NCBI GenBank assembly: GCA_037481615.1
Contig: JBBFLI010000015.1
From: SpSt-501 sp037481615
GTDB lineage: Bacteria; Desulfobacterota; Desulfobacteria; Desulfobacterales; SpSt-501
Strand: one strand, 5' to 3'
Length of the DNA: 64,000 nt
Positions 43,104 through 52,323 of the stretch are shown here, in pieces (within the stretch, counting starts at the first letter, position 1; each line of letters begins with the position of its first letter). A model generated the notes under the pieces. That model ran no database searches, was not told where the DNA came from, and saw only the letters and a program-made list of their open reading frames with translations. The position numbers were made by a program, and so were the translations under genes.

Positions 43104-43816
43104 GCGCCGAGGCCTCCCCCTGGGTCGAGCTTGAGGGCGTGTGCAAGAGCTTCCGCCGCGGCGGGGAGACCCTTTCCGTTCTGGAGGGCCTCGCGCTGCG
43201 CGTTCACCGCGGCGAGTTCTTCGCCCTGATGGGTCCCTCGGGCTCGGGGAAGAGCACGCTGCTCCACCTGATCGCCGGCCTCGACCGCCCCGACGCCGGC
43301 AGGATCCGCGTGGGCGGGGTCGAGATCACCGAGCTCTCCGAGACCGAGCTCACCGCCTGGCGGGCGCGGAACGTGGGCTTCGTCTTCCAGTTCTACCACC
43401 TGATCCCCGTGCTGACCGCGCTCGAAAACGTGGAGCTGCCGCTTTTGTTGACCGGCCTCGGCCGGCGCCGCCGGCGCGCCCACGCCGAGCTCGCCCTCGA
43501 ACTCGTGGGCTTGTCCGACCGGCGGGACCACACCCCGGCCCGCCTCTCCGGCGGGCAGCAGCAGCGCGTGGCGATCGCGCGCGCCCTCGTCACCGATCCG
43601 CCCCTCGTCGTCGCCGACGAGCCGACCGGGGATCTCGACCGGGCCGCGGCCGGGGAGATCCTCGACCTCCTCGAGGGGCTTGCGGCCGGGCTGGGCAAGA
43701 CGATCCTGCTTGTCACCCACGACCCCCGCGCGGCGCGCCGCGCCCACACCGTGCGGGTTCTCGACAAGGGGGCCCTCATCGATGCTCGCGAAACTCTGGA
43801 TCCGGAATGCCGCTAG
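43100..43816 (+). CDS. MacB/LolD-like ABC exporter ATPase
   Basis: 238 residues with all motifs intact: Walker A GPSGSGKST, Q-loop FVFQFYHLIPVLTALENV, signature LSGGQQQRVAIARAL, Walker B LVVADEPTGDLD and H-loop VTHDPRAA. This is the class that works with FtsX/MacB-fold permeases (mechanotransmission), for lipoproteins, macrolides or peptides. It overlaps the upstream adaptor by 4 bp and the downstream permease by 35 bp. Confidence 0.92.
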   Translation: MSAEASPWVELEGVCKSFRRGGETLSVLEGLALRVHRGEFFALMGPSGSGKSTLLHLIAGLDRPDAGRIRVGGVEITELSETELTAWRARNVGFVFQFYHLIPVLTALENVELPLLLTGLGRRRRRAHAELALELVGLSDRRDHTPARLSGGQQQRVAIARALVTDPPLVVADEPTGDLDRAAAGEILDLLEGLAAGLGKTILLVTHDPRAARRAHTVRVLDKGALIDARETLDPECR

Positions 43817-44936
43817 GCACCCGCTGCGGACCGCGCTCACGCTGGTCGCCGTGGGGGTCGCGATCCTCGCCTTCGGGCTGCTCGGGACCCTCGTCGAGGC
43901 CTGGCACGCCGGGGTCGCCGCGGCCTCGGCCAACCGCCTCGTCGTGCGCCACGGCATTTCGCTCACCTTTTCGCTCCCCCTCGCCTACCGGGAGAAGATC
44001 CGGGGCCTCGAGGCCGTGCGGGCGATCACCCACATGACCTGGTTCGGCGGCTTCTTCCGCGAGCGGAAGAATTTCTTCGCCAACTTCGCGGTCGAGGCGC
44101 CGACCTTTTTCGAGCACTACCCCGAGTACCGGCTCTCCGAGGCCGAGCGCGCGGCCTTTCTGCGCGACCGCCGCGGCTGCGTGGTCGGCCGCGCCCTGGC
44201 CGAGCGCTTCGGCTGGAAGGTGGGCGACGCCGTCCCCCTGCAGGGGACGATCTACCCCGGGGTCTGGACGTTCACCGTGCGCGGGATCTACACCGGCCGC
44301 GATCGGGGGACCGACGAGAACCAGTTCTTCTTCCACTGGGACATCCTGAACGAGCGTCTCCTCGAGCGGATGCCGCCGCGCGCGAACCGGGTCGGGATCT
44401 TCGTGATCGAGGTCCGCCGGGCCGAGGACGCCCCCGAGGCCGCGATCGCGGTCGACGCGCTCTTCCGCAGCTCGCCCGCCGAGACGCGGACCGAGACCGA
44501 GCGCGCCTTCCAGATGGGCTTCGTCTCGATGAGCGCGGCCATCCTCGCCGCCATCCGTGTCGTGTCGCTCGTGATCGTCGTCATCCTGCTCGCGGTGGTG
44601 GCGAACACGATGATCATGTCCGTGCGCGAGCGCATGCGCGAGTACGCCGTCCTGAAGACGCTCGGCTTCGGGCCGGGGTTCCTGACGGCCTTGATCCTGG
44701 GCGAGTCGATCGCCCTCTGCGCGGCGGGCGGGGCCCTCGGGACCGCGGCCCTCTACCCGGCGCTCGAAATCCTCGAGCGCTCGCTGGGGGCTTACTTTCC
44801 CGCGGTCGAGCCCGCTCCCGAGACGCTGCTCCTGGGCGGGCTCGCCTGCCTCGTCGTGGGGGCGCTCGCCGCGGCCTTCCCCGTCCGCGCGGTCCTGTCC
44901 ACGCCGATCGTCCAAGCCCTGGGGCGCGTGGGGTGA
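43782..44936 (+). CDS. FtsX/MacB-like ABC permease 1
   Basis: 384 residues: TM1 (about 18-38), a large periplasmic domain (about 45-255) and three TM helices at the C-terminus (about 265-380) with the FtsX signature MSVRERMREYAVLKTLGFGPGFL. Starts inside the ATPase gene (35-bp overlap), so expression is coupled. The stop overlaps the second permease gene's start by 4 bp. Together the two permeases would make the heterodimeric transmembrane part. Confidence 0.9.
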   Translation: MLAKLWIRNAARHPLRTALTLVAVGVAILAFGLLGTLVEAWHAGVAAASANRLVVRHGISLTFSLPLAYREKIRGLEAVRAITHMTWFGGFFRERKNFFANFAVEAPTFFEHYPEYRLSEAERAAFLRDRRGCVVGRALAERFGWKVGDAVPLQGTIYPGVWTFTVRGIYTGRDRGTDENQFFFHWDILNERLLERMPPRANRVGIFVIEVRRAEDAPEAAIAVDALFRSSPAETRTETERAFQMGFVSMSAAILAAIRVVSLVIVVILLAVVANTMIMSVRERMREYAVLKTLGFGPGFLTALILGESIALCAAGGALGTAALYPALEILERSLGAYFPAVEPAPETLLLGGLACLVVGALAAAFPVRAVLSTPIVQALGRVG

Positions 44937-46112
44937 GGGGTGCCGTGGCGCTGATCGTCGCCTACAGCCTGCGGAACCTGCTGGCCCGGCGGCTGACCGC
45001 CGCGCTGACCGCGGGGGGGATGGCGCTCGTCGTCTTCGTCTTCGCCGCGATCCTCATGCTCGCCGAGGGGATCCAGCGGGCGCTCGTCGACTCGGGCTCC
45101 GCGGAGAACGCGGTCGTCCTGCGCAAGGGCTCGAACTCCGAGGTCCAGAGCCCGATCGCCTACGCCGAGGCCGCGATCGTGGAAAGCCTCCCCGGGATCG
45201 CCCCCGGACCGGGGGGGACCCCGCTCGCGGCGCGCGAGCTCGTCGTCCTCATCCAGCTCCCCAAGCGCGGCGGGGAGGGCACGGCGAACGTGACGTTGCG
45301 GGGGATCTCCGAGCGCTCCCTTCTCCTCCGGCCGCAGGTCCGGCTCGCCTCCGGCCGGATGCCGCAGCCGGGGCTGCCCGAGATCCTCGTGGGGGAGGGC
45401 GTCTCGCGGCGCTTCGCGGGGGCCGGGCTCCACGAGGAGCTCACCTTCGCCAACCGCACCTGGCGGGTCGTGGGGCTGCTCGAGGCCGGAAGCACCGCCT
45501 TCGACTCCGAGATCTGGGCCGACGCGGACCTCCTGCTCCAGGCCTTCCGCCGCCGCTCCTACTCGTCCATCCTCTTGCGGCTCGCGGAGCCGGAGCGGCT
45601 CGGGGAGCTGCGCGAACGGCTCGAGGGCGACCCGCGCCTTTCCCTCGAGGTGAAGCGCGAAATCGACTACTACCGCGACCAGTCCGAGGCGACGGCGACC
45701 TTTCTGCGCATCCTGGGCCGGGCGCTCGCCGCGATCTTCTCGGTGGGGGCCGTGGTGGGCGCGATGATCACGCTCTACGCCGCGGTCGCGCACCGCACGG
45801 CCGAAATCGGCATCCTGCGTGCGCTCGGGTTCTCCCGCGGGGTGATTCTCTCGGCCTTTCTCGCCGAGGCGCTCTTTCTGGGGGGGGGCGGGGGGGCTGG
45901 CGGGGCTCTCGCTCGCGGCGGGGCTCGAGGCCGTGACCGTCTCGACGACGAACTTCCAGACCTTCTCCGAGGTCGTCTTCCGCTTCCGCCTGAGCCCGGC
46001 GATCGCCTTGCAGGCCGTGGGCTTCGCCCTGCTCATGGGGCTCGCCGGCGGGTTGCTCCCCGCCGTGCGCGCGGCGCGGATGAACCTGCTCGAGGCCCTC
46101 GGCCGCGGCTGA
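44933..46112 (+). CDS. FtsX/MacB-like ABC permease 2, frame broken at a G run
   Basis: The first part is intact: TM1 about 20-42, periplasmic domain, and the conserved HRTAEIGILRALGFSRGVILSAF. The frame then breaks in a tract of 9 G, C, 7 G at 45880-45896. Removing one G restores a typical ending (LAGLSLAAGLEAV, FALLMGLAGGLLPAVRAARM, NLLEALGRG) with a TGA at 46110-46112, for 392 residues. Without the correction the frame runs to 46159 with meaningless sequence. A one-base homopolymer error in the sequence is the simplest explanation; phase variation is an alternative. Confidence 0.8.
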
Positions 46113-46142
46113 CGGAAGCTCCCGGCCAGGGCGGGCCCTCGT

Positions 46143-47678
46143 CTACGGGGCGGCGGTGATCTCGCGGATTTTCGCGCGCAGCTGTTCCAGGCTGAAGGGC
46201 TTCTGGATGAACCCGCGGCAGCCCCGCCGCAGGAGCTCCATCGCCTCGCCGTTCAGGCTGAAACCGCTCGAGAGCAGGACGGCGACCTCGGGCCGGATGG
46301 CCCGCAGCCGCTCGAAGACCTCGGCGCCGGTCAGGCCGGGCATGATCAGGTCCAGGATCACGAGATCGATCTCGCCGTGGCGCGCGGCGTAGAGGCGGAT
46401 CGCCTCTTCGCCGCTGCGCGCGGTCAGGACCTCGAAGCCGAGGCGCCGCAGCATCTTTTCGCCGATGTCGCAGACGATCTCCTCGTCCTCGACGAGAAGC
46501 ACCGCCCGGGGCGGGGCGGAGGCGGGGGGCGCGGGGGGCGAGGCCGCCGCCCGCGCCGCCTGCGCGGGCAGAAAGACGCGGAAGGTCGAGCCTTCGCCCC
46601 TGCGGCTTTCGACGGTGATGAACCCGTTGTGGCCGCGCACGATGCCCCAGGCCGCCGAGAGCCCGAGACCCTTCGCCTCGGCCCGGGAACGCGTCGAAAA
46701 GAACGGCTCGAAGATCCGCTTGCGGACCGCCTCCTCCATGCCCTCGCCGGAGTCGCGCACCTCGAGGCGCACATAGGGGCCGGGCGGGGCATCCGGCGGG
46801 CGCTCGGGGTCGTTCGCCGCGACGTCGACGTTGTCGGTGGCGACCTCGAGAACCCCGCCCCTTTCCATGGCCTGCCAGGCATTGACCAGCAGATTGAGCA
46901 GCACCTGCTGGATCTGGGTCTGATCGGCCTCGATCGGCCGGAGATCGGCGGCGAGCCGCTTGCGGATCTCGAGCTCTTTTCGGGTCTTGCCGAAGAGATC
47001 GACGGTCTGGGCGACCAGGCGGTTCAGGTCGGTCACGCGCACGTCGTACTTTCCGCCCCGCGCGAAGCCGAGGATCTGGCGCGTGAGTTCCGCGGCGCGC
47101 TCGACGGCGGTCTCGATCTTCTGGAGATAGGGCAGGTCCGGGTGGCCCTTTTCCTTGTTCAGGCGCAACAGCGAGAGGTTGCCCTGGATGCCCATGAGGA
47201 GGTTGTTGAAATCGTGGGCGACCCCGCCGGCCAAGGTCCCGATCGCCTCCATCTTCTGCGCCTGCTGCATGTGCAGGGCGAGCCGCCGGCGCTCCTCCTC
47301 GGCCTCGGCCTCCGCGGAGCGGTCCGTGAGGAGGAAGCCGAAGGCCCGGGGAGGGCCGCCCGGCGCACGCTCGACGGCGACCGCGAGCGTCACCGGTCGC
47401 CGGCGCCCGTCCGGGCCCTCGAGGGCGGTCTCGAACACCCCGGCGGCGCGGCCGGAGGCGGCCAGTTCGGCGAGCCGCCCCTCGAAGGCGGCGCGCTCCT
47501 CGGCGGCAACGAGTTCCGCCATGCGGCGCGGGGCGGCCTGGTCGCCCGGTTCCCCCGCGATCCGGGAAAAGGCGGAGTTCCACTCGCGCAAGACCCCTTC
47601 GCCGTCCGCGAAGGCGGCTCCGTGGGATGCGGTCTCGAGCATGCGGTCGATCAGCAGCAGACGCAGGCGTTCATCCAT
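46143..47678 (-). CDS. Hybrid histidine kinase with C-terminal receiver
   Basis: 511 residues without TM helices, so cytosolic: PAS-like domain (about 10-130), HisKA with GVAHDFNNLLMGIQGNLSLL, HATPase with NLLVNAWQAM, RDSGEGM and a modified G2 box KGLGLS. A receiver (about 390-508) has phospho-Asp in IDLVILDLIMPG and Lys in FIQKPFS. The receiver is probably the phosphoacceptor of an internal relay; no Hpt domain is encoded nearby. It lies 15 bp downstream of the HDAC-like gene and is likely the last gene of that operon. Convergent with the frameshifted permease. Confidence 0.9.
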   Translation of the reverse strand: MDERLRLLLIDRMLETASHGAAFADGEGVLREWNSAFSRIAGEPGDQAAPRRMAELVAAEERAAFEGRLAELAASGRAAGVFETALEGPDGRRRPVTLAVAVERAPGGPPRAFGFLLTDRSAEAEAEEERRRLALHMQQAQKMEAIGTLAGGVAHDFNNLLMGIQGNLSLLRLNKEKGHPDLPYLQKIETAVERAAELTRQILGFARGGKYDVRVTDLNRLVAQTVDLFGKTRKELEIRKRLAADLRPIEADQTQIQQVLLNLLVNAWQAMERGGVLEVATDNVDVAANDPERPPDAPPGPYVRLEVRDSGEGMEEAVRKRIFEPFFSTRSRAEAKGLGLSAAWGIVRGHNGFITVESRRGEGSTFRVFLPAQAARAAASPPAPPASAPPRAVLLVEDEEIVCDIGEKMLRRLGFEVLTARSGEEAIRLYAARHGEIDLVILDLIMPGLTGAEVFERLRAIRPEVAVLLSSGFSLNGEAMELLRRGCRGFIQKPFSLEQLRAKIREITAAP

Positions 47679-47693
47679 GGGAGAGCATTCTTT

Positions 47694-49025
47694 CTACCGG
47701 CGGCCGGCTTCCCGGGGTTTGGTCTCGAAACGGTCGCCCGCCTGATCCTGGAGGAAGACGTGGTCGAAGCGCTTCGGGGAGGCCTCCTCGTACCAGGCGA
47801 GAGCCTTTTCCCGGCAGGAGGGGCAGGCGTTGCGCGGCACGTGGACGGCGAGGATGTGCACGCCGCGGTCCGAAGTCGAGTCGATGCGCAGCGCGCCGCC
47901 GCAGTTCTCGCAGGGGGTCACCTCCTCGAGCTGGGTCTCGGAGAAGCCGTCGGTGTCGTAGAAGATGCGGCGGCGGCGGCGGAAGGGGTTGCCCTCGGCG
48001 AGCCGCCGCCCGCGGAGCTTTTCCCGCTTCTGCCAGCAGGAGAGCACGAGGTCGCAGACCTGGTGCACGGCCGCGGTCACCGACGCCGACTGCCGGATCT
48101 GGTGCCGCTCGTAGTCCGGTTCCCGGACGTGACGGAAGTCCAGCCCGGCCATGGCGAGGAGGATCCCCACGTTGACGTAGGGGAGCGCCCCCTCGATCGA
48201 GTAACCGCCCTCGAGCACGGCGATGTCGGCGCCCAGCTCCGCGGTCAGCTCGGCGTAGCCGCGGGCCGAGAAGTTCATGTTCGTGATCGGGTCGGTGTAG
48301 TGGTTGTCTTGGCCGGCGGAGTTGACGATCAGCTCGGGGCGGAACTCGTCCAGGACCGGCCGGATGACGTGGCGCAGGGCGTGCAGGAAGCCCTCCTCGG
48401 TCGTGTGGGGGGGAAGCGGGATGTTCAGCGTGGTGCCGAAGGCGTTCGGGCCCCCCAGTTCGTCGGGGAAGCCGCTTCCGGGGTAGAGGGTCCGGCCGTC
48501 CTGGTGGAGCGAGATGAAGAGCGTGTCGGGATCGTGCCAGTAGATGTCCTGGGTGCCGTCGCCGTGGTGACAGTCGGTGTCCACCACGGCGACCCGGCGG
48601 ATGCCGTATTTCCGCCGCAGGAACTCGATCATGATCGCTTCGATGTTGATGTTGCAGAACCCGCGGGCACCGTGGACGACGCGCATCGCGTGATGCCCCG
48701 GCGGCCGAACCAGGGCGAAGCCCCGTTCGACCCGTCCCTCGCAGACGGCCATGCCGACGGTCTTGGCCCCCCCCGCGCTGATGAAATGGGACTCGGTCGC
48801 GACCGCCCAGGGGTCGGGCACGCAGAAGTGCACGCGCTGGATGTCGGCAAGCACGACGGGGTCGGGCTTGAACTCGAGGATGCCCTCGATGTCGAAGATC
48901 CCCTCCTCGAGGATCTGGTCTTGGGTGTAGAGCAGCCGCTCCTCGCGCTCCGGGTGCTGGGGGTGGATCGCCCAGTCGTAGGCCGGGAAGAAGACGAGTC
49001 CGACGCGGTGTCTGGCCTGGAGCAT
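47694..49025 (-). CDS. Histone-deacetylase-superfamily deacylase with C-terminal zinc ribbon
   Basis: 443 residues. HDAC/AcuC-type active site: RPPGHHAMR, DTDCHHGDGTQDIYW (metal ligands Asp and His), IVNSAGQDNHYTDPI and LEGGYS. Such enzymes remove acetyl groups from protein lysines or polyamines. The last 120 residues are an extension with C-E-N-C and C-P-S-C pairs, consistent with a small zinc ribbon, not part of the standard fold. It is 4 bp after the hydantoinase-like gene. Start at 49025 follows directly; a longer frame overlaps that gene. Confidence 0.85.
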   Translation of the reverse strand: MLQARHRVGLVFFPAYDWAIHPQHPEREERLLYTQDQILEEGIFDIEGILEFKPDPVVLADIQRVHFCVPDPWAVATESHFISAGGAKTVGMAVCEGRVERGFALVRPPGHHAMRVVHGARGFCNINIEAIMIEFLRRKYGIRRVAVVDTDCHHGDGTQDIYWHDPDTLFISLHQDGRTLYPGSGFPDELGGPNAFGTTLNIPLPPHTTEEGFLHALRHVIRPVLDEFRPELIVNSAGQDNHYTDPITNMNFSARGYAELTAELGADIAVLEGGYSIEGALPYVNVGILLAMAGLDFRHVREPDYERHQIRQSASVTAAVHQVCDLVLSCWQKREKLRGRRLAEGNPFRRRRRIFYDTDGFSETQLEEVTPCENCGGALRIDSTSDRGVHILAVHVPRNACPSCREKALAWYEEASPKRFDHVFLQDQAGDRFETKPREAGRR

Positions 49026-49029
49026 GGCT

Positions 49030-50751
49030 TCAGGGTCCCGTGGCCGGCCGGGCCGGGGAGGCTTCGGCCGGGGCGGCCAGCCGTGCGAGCAGCTCATCGT
49101 AGCCGTGGATCAGGCCCGGTTTGACCTGGACCCGCACGCGCAGGTTCTTGCCCGTGGTGTGAAAGCCGCGGATCATGTGGAATTCCTGGGCTTCGACGAC
49201 CTCCATTTCCAGATAATCGGGGTTCGCCCCCCGGGCGAGCGCCTTCTCCCGCAGCAGCGCGAGCGCCTGGGCGGTCGCCTCCTCCATGCCGTAGGGGAGC
49301 GAGATCGGCTGGTGGTAATTTTCGGCCGGGGCGCGGGCGAGCCGTTGCTCGGTGTCGGCGAAGAACTCGACCTCGCAGGTCGTGCGGGCGAGTGCTGCGC
49401 CGATCGCGTTCGCGACCTCCCAGCGGGGGACGACGCGGACGGAAAGCGGGGTCAAGGCGGCGAGCACGGCGGCGAAGTGGGGGGCGGGCCCCCCGAGGAC
49501 GAGCAGCGTTTGCGGCCGCACCCGGTAGCCCTCCATCAGCTCGTGCACGGTGTAAACGGGCTGGGCGTTGATGCGCTCGACCAGGCGGTCGGCCGCGGCG
49601 AGCATCTGGCGGCAGGCGGTCTCGACGACGCGCCGGGCGAGGGCCTCGACGTCGAGCCCGAGCCCCTCGGCGAGCGGCCGGAGCCCCTCGGCCGCCCGGT
49701 CGCGCTCGGGGTGCGGGATGATCCCCAGAACGGCCATGGCGTCGGTCGGGGTAGGGTGCCGGCCGCCGAAGATCAAGGCCGGCCCGCGTCGCTCCGGCCC
49801 CACCGCGGGCTCCCCGGCCTCGACCCGCACCGCGCTGTCGCCCCCGGTCCCGATCGAGAGGGTCTCGAGCGAGCGGATGAGGGTCCGGTAGGGCCCGATC
49901 GTGATCCCGTGGGGGTTCAGGACGGGGGCCCGGCCGATCAGCACGGCGAGGTCCGTGGTCGTCCCCCCGATGTCCATCACGACGGCGTCGCCCCCGCCGG
50001 CCGCCGCGGCCACCGCCCCCATGACGCTCGCCGCGGGGCCCGAGAGCACGGTCTGGATGGGGGCTTCGAGCGACGCCTCGAGCTTCATGTTGCCGCCGTC
50101 GGCCTTGAGCAGCCGCAGCGGCAGCTGCAGCCCCTTTTCGGCGAGGCTGCCGCGGACGGCGTGGAAAAAGCTCCGGTGCAGCGGGTAGACCGCGGCGTTC
50201 AGGTAGGTCGTCGCGATGCGCCGGGCGAAGTTCAGCCGCCCGGAGACGCGGTGGCCGAGGAAGACGCCCTCGAATCCCTCCCCGAGCATCCGGTGGATGG
50301 CGATCTCGTGGGCGGGGTTGCGGACCGAGAACTTGCCGACGATCCCCACCTGGCGGATCCCTTCGCGCCGGAGGCGCTCGGCGGCTCGACGGATTTCGGC
50401 TTCGTCCAGGGGCTCGACCTCGCGGCCGCGGTGGTCGATCGACCCCCGGACGCAGATGTAGGCCTCTCCCATGCGAAAGGCCTCCGGGTCGATGCCCGGC
50501 CCGGCGCTGACGATCAGCCCCACCGGCGGGGTCTTTCCCTGGATGACGGCGTTGGTGGTGAGCGTGGTGGAAAGAACGATGCGGCGGATGCCCTCGGGGG
50601 GGATGCCCGCGGTGACCGCCTCGAGGGCGGCGAGGATCGAGCCGAAGAGATCGTCGGGATCGGTGGGGATCTTGGCTTGCCGGAGAAGCCCGCTCCGGTC
50701 CAGCAGGACGACGTCCGTGTGCGTCCCCCCGACATCCAACCCGATGATCAT
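49030..50751 (-). CDS. Hydantoinase/oxoprolinase (HyuA-like) family protein
   Basis: 573 residues with the ASKHA fold: IIGLDVGGTHTDVVLLD (phosphate 1 loop), STTLTTNAVIQGK, DGGNMKL, a SGPAASVMGAVA segment, MDIGGTTTDLAVL (phosphate 2 loop) and VLGGPAPHFAAVL. It is shorter than HyuA or 5-oxoprolinase (about 650-690), and the usual C-terminal region is replaced by a different one (YHQPISLPYGMEEATAQAL, EFHMIRGFHTTGKNLRV). No HyuB partner is present. It probably does ATP-dependent amide or lactam chemistry, or has become an ATPase. Start at 50751 (MIIGLDVGG). Confidence 0.8.
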   Translation of the reverse strand: MIIGLDVGGTHTDVVLLDRSGLLRQAKIPTDPDDLFGSILAALEAVTAGIPPEGIRRIVLSTTLTTNAVIQGKTPPVGLIVSAGPGIDPEAFRMGEAYICVRGSIDHRGREVEPLDEAEIRRAAERLRREGIRQVGIVGKFSVRNPAHEIAIHRMLGEGFEGVFLGHRVSGRLNFARRIATTYLNAAVYPLHRSFFHAVRGSLAEKGLQLPLRLLKADGGNMKLEASLEAPIQTVLSGPAASVMGAVAAAAGGGDAVVMDIGGTTTDLAVLIGRAPVLNPHGITIGPYRTLIRSLETLSIGTGGDSAVRVEAGEPAVGPERRGPALIFGGRHPTPTDAMAVLGIIPHPERDRAAEGLRPLAEGLGLDVEALARRVVETACRQMLAAADRLVERINAQPVYTVHELMEGYRVRPQTLLVLGGPAPHFAAVLAALTPLSVRVVPRWEVANAIGAALARTTCEVEFFADTEQRLARAPAENYHQPISLPYGMEEATAQALALLREKALARGANPDYLEMEVVEAQEFHMIRGFHTTGKNLRVRVQVKPGLIHGYDELLARLAAPAEASPARPATGP

Positions 50752-50869
50752 GCCGCGCTTCCGGTTTGCGTTGGCTCGGATCCCCTGTCCCCCCCTAACC
50801 AAAAGCGGCAGGGCTGTCAACGGCCGCCCGGGCCTCCGGCGCGAGGGGAGCGGGCCCGCGGCGCGGGCC

Positions 50870-52294
50870 TCAGGGGGGGGCGTCGCCGGGAGAGGGCCGG
50901 AGCGGCAGGCCGTATTTGCGGATCTTCTTGTAGAGAAGGGTGCGGTGGATGCCGAGCCGGCGGGCCGCCTCCACCTTGCGGAAGTTCGTCTCCCGAAGCG
51001 CGTTCCAGATGAGGTCCCGCTCCGCCTGGGACTGGATCTCCCGGAGCGAGGTGTTGCGGCGGGGGGAGCCGCACGCCGGACTGCGCTGCAGGGGGAAGGG
51101 GAGGTCGATCAGGCGGATCCGTTCCCCCTCGAGGGCGTGCAGGCTGCGCTCGAGCACGTGGATCAGCTCGCGCACGTTTCCCGGCCACTCCCAGCGCCGC
51201 AGCGCGCCCTCGGCCTCGGGCTCGAGGCCGACCGTCCCCAGGCCGGCCTCCCGCGCCGCACGGGCGAGGTAGGCGCGGGCGATGGCGACCACGTCCTCCG
51301 GGCGCTCGCGCAGCGGCGGGATGTGGAGCGCGACCACGTTCAGCCGGTAGAAGAGGTCCTTGCGGAAGCGCCCGGCCGCCAACATCGTCTCCAGGTTCTG
51401 GTTGGTGGCGGCGATCACGCGGAAGTCGGAGCGCACCACGCGGTTTCCCCCCACCCGCTCGAACTCCTTGTCTTCGATCGCCCGCAGGAGCTTCGGCTGC
51501 ATCTCGAGCGGCAGGTCCCCCACCTCGTCGAGAAAGATCGTCCCCTCGTGGGCGAGCTCGAATTTGCCGGGCTTGCCCCCGGCGCGGGCGCCGGTGAAGG
51601 CCCCCTTTTCGTAGCCGAAGAGCTCGGATTCCAGGAGATCGCGCGGGATGGCCGCGCAGTTGATGCGGACGAAGGGACCCAGACGCCGGGCGCTCGCGTG
51701 GTGGATCGCCTGGGCGAACATTTCCTTTCCGGTCCCGCTCTCGCCGGTGATCAGGACGGGGAAGCTGTTCTGGGCGGCGCGCATCGCCTCGCGCTTGAGC
51801 GCCTGGAGCGCCTCGCTCTCGCCGAGGATGCTCTCGAAGGTGTAGCGCGTGGAGCGCAGGGCGAGCAGCTCCTCCTCGTAGATCTTGACCTTGGATTCGA
51901 GCAGCTGCAGCTCCCGGGCGAGTTTGGCGACGTCGCGCACGTCCTTGAACATCACCTGGCCGAAGACCGCGATCACCCGGCCGTCTTTCCGGATCGGGAT
52001 CCGCTGGACGACCATCTTCTGGCCGCGGATGACCTGGGAGTGGTTGATCTCGGCGACCCCCGTGCGGGCGACGATGTGCATGCGGGAGTTCTCGACCGCC
52101 TCGGTGCAGTGCCGGCCGATCTGGGCGGCCGGGTCCACGCCGAGGAACTGGCCGTAGGGGCGGTTGAAATGGGTGATGAACCCCTCGGCGTCGACCACCA
52201 TGGCGCCGTTGTAGATGCTCTCGAAGATCCTCTCGTACATGTCCAGCCGTTGCCGGAGGTCTTCGATCTCTTTTTCGAGCGGGTTCTCGGCCAT
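50870..52294 (-). CDS. PAS-domain sigma-54-dependent transcriptional activator
   Basis: 474 residues: PAS domain (about 15-130, FESIYNGAMVVDAEGFITHFNRP), a coiled linker, AAA+ domain with Walker A GESGTGKE, GAFTGA loop in FGYEKGAFTGARAGG, Walker B TIFLDEVGDL, and Fis-type helix-turn-helix (FRKVEAARRLGIHRTLLYKKIRKYGL). It is not a response regulator; activity is set by a PAS ligand. It is embedded in the TRAP/hydroxyacid operon and probably controls it. The frame continues upstream to 53287, but the ATG at 52294 (MAENPLEKEIEDL) fits the family. Confidence 0.92.
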   Translation of the reverse strand: MAENPLEKEIEDLRQRLDMYERIFESIYNGAMVVDAEGFITHFNRPYGQFLGVDPAAQIGRHCTEAVENSRMHIVARTGVAEINHSQVIRGQKMVVQRIPIRKDGRVIAVFGQVMFKDVRDVAKLARELQLLESKVKIYEEELLALRSTRYTFESILGESEALQALKREAMRAAQNSFPVLITGESGTGKEMFAQAIHHASARRLGPFVRINCAAIPRDLLESELFGYEKGAFTGARAGGKPGKFELAHEGTIFLDEVGDLPLEMQPKLLRAIEDKEFERVGGNRVVRSDFRVIAATNQNLETMLAAGRFRKDLFYRLNVVALHIPPLRERPEDVVAIARAYLARAAREAGLGTVGLEPEAEGALRRWEWPGNVRELIHVLERSLHALEGERIRLIDLPFPLQRSPACGSPRRNTSLREIQSQAERDLIWNALRETNFRKVEAARRLGIHRTLLYKKIRKYGLPLRPSPGDAPP

Positions 52295-52323
52295 CGCCTG
52301 AATCCCCCGGGGGAGGCCGGTGT

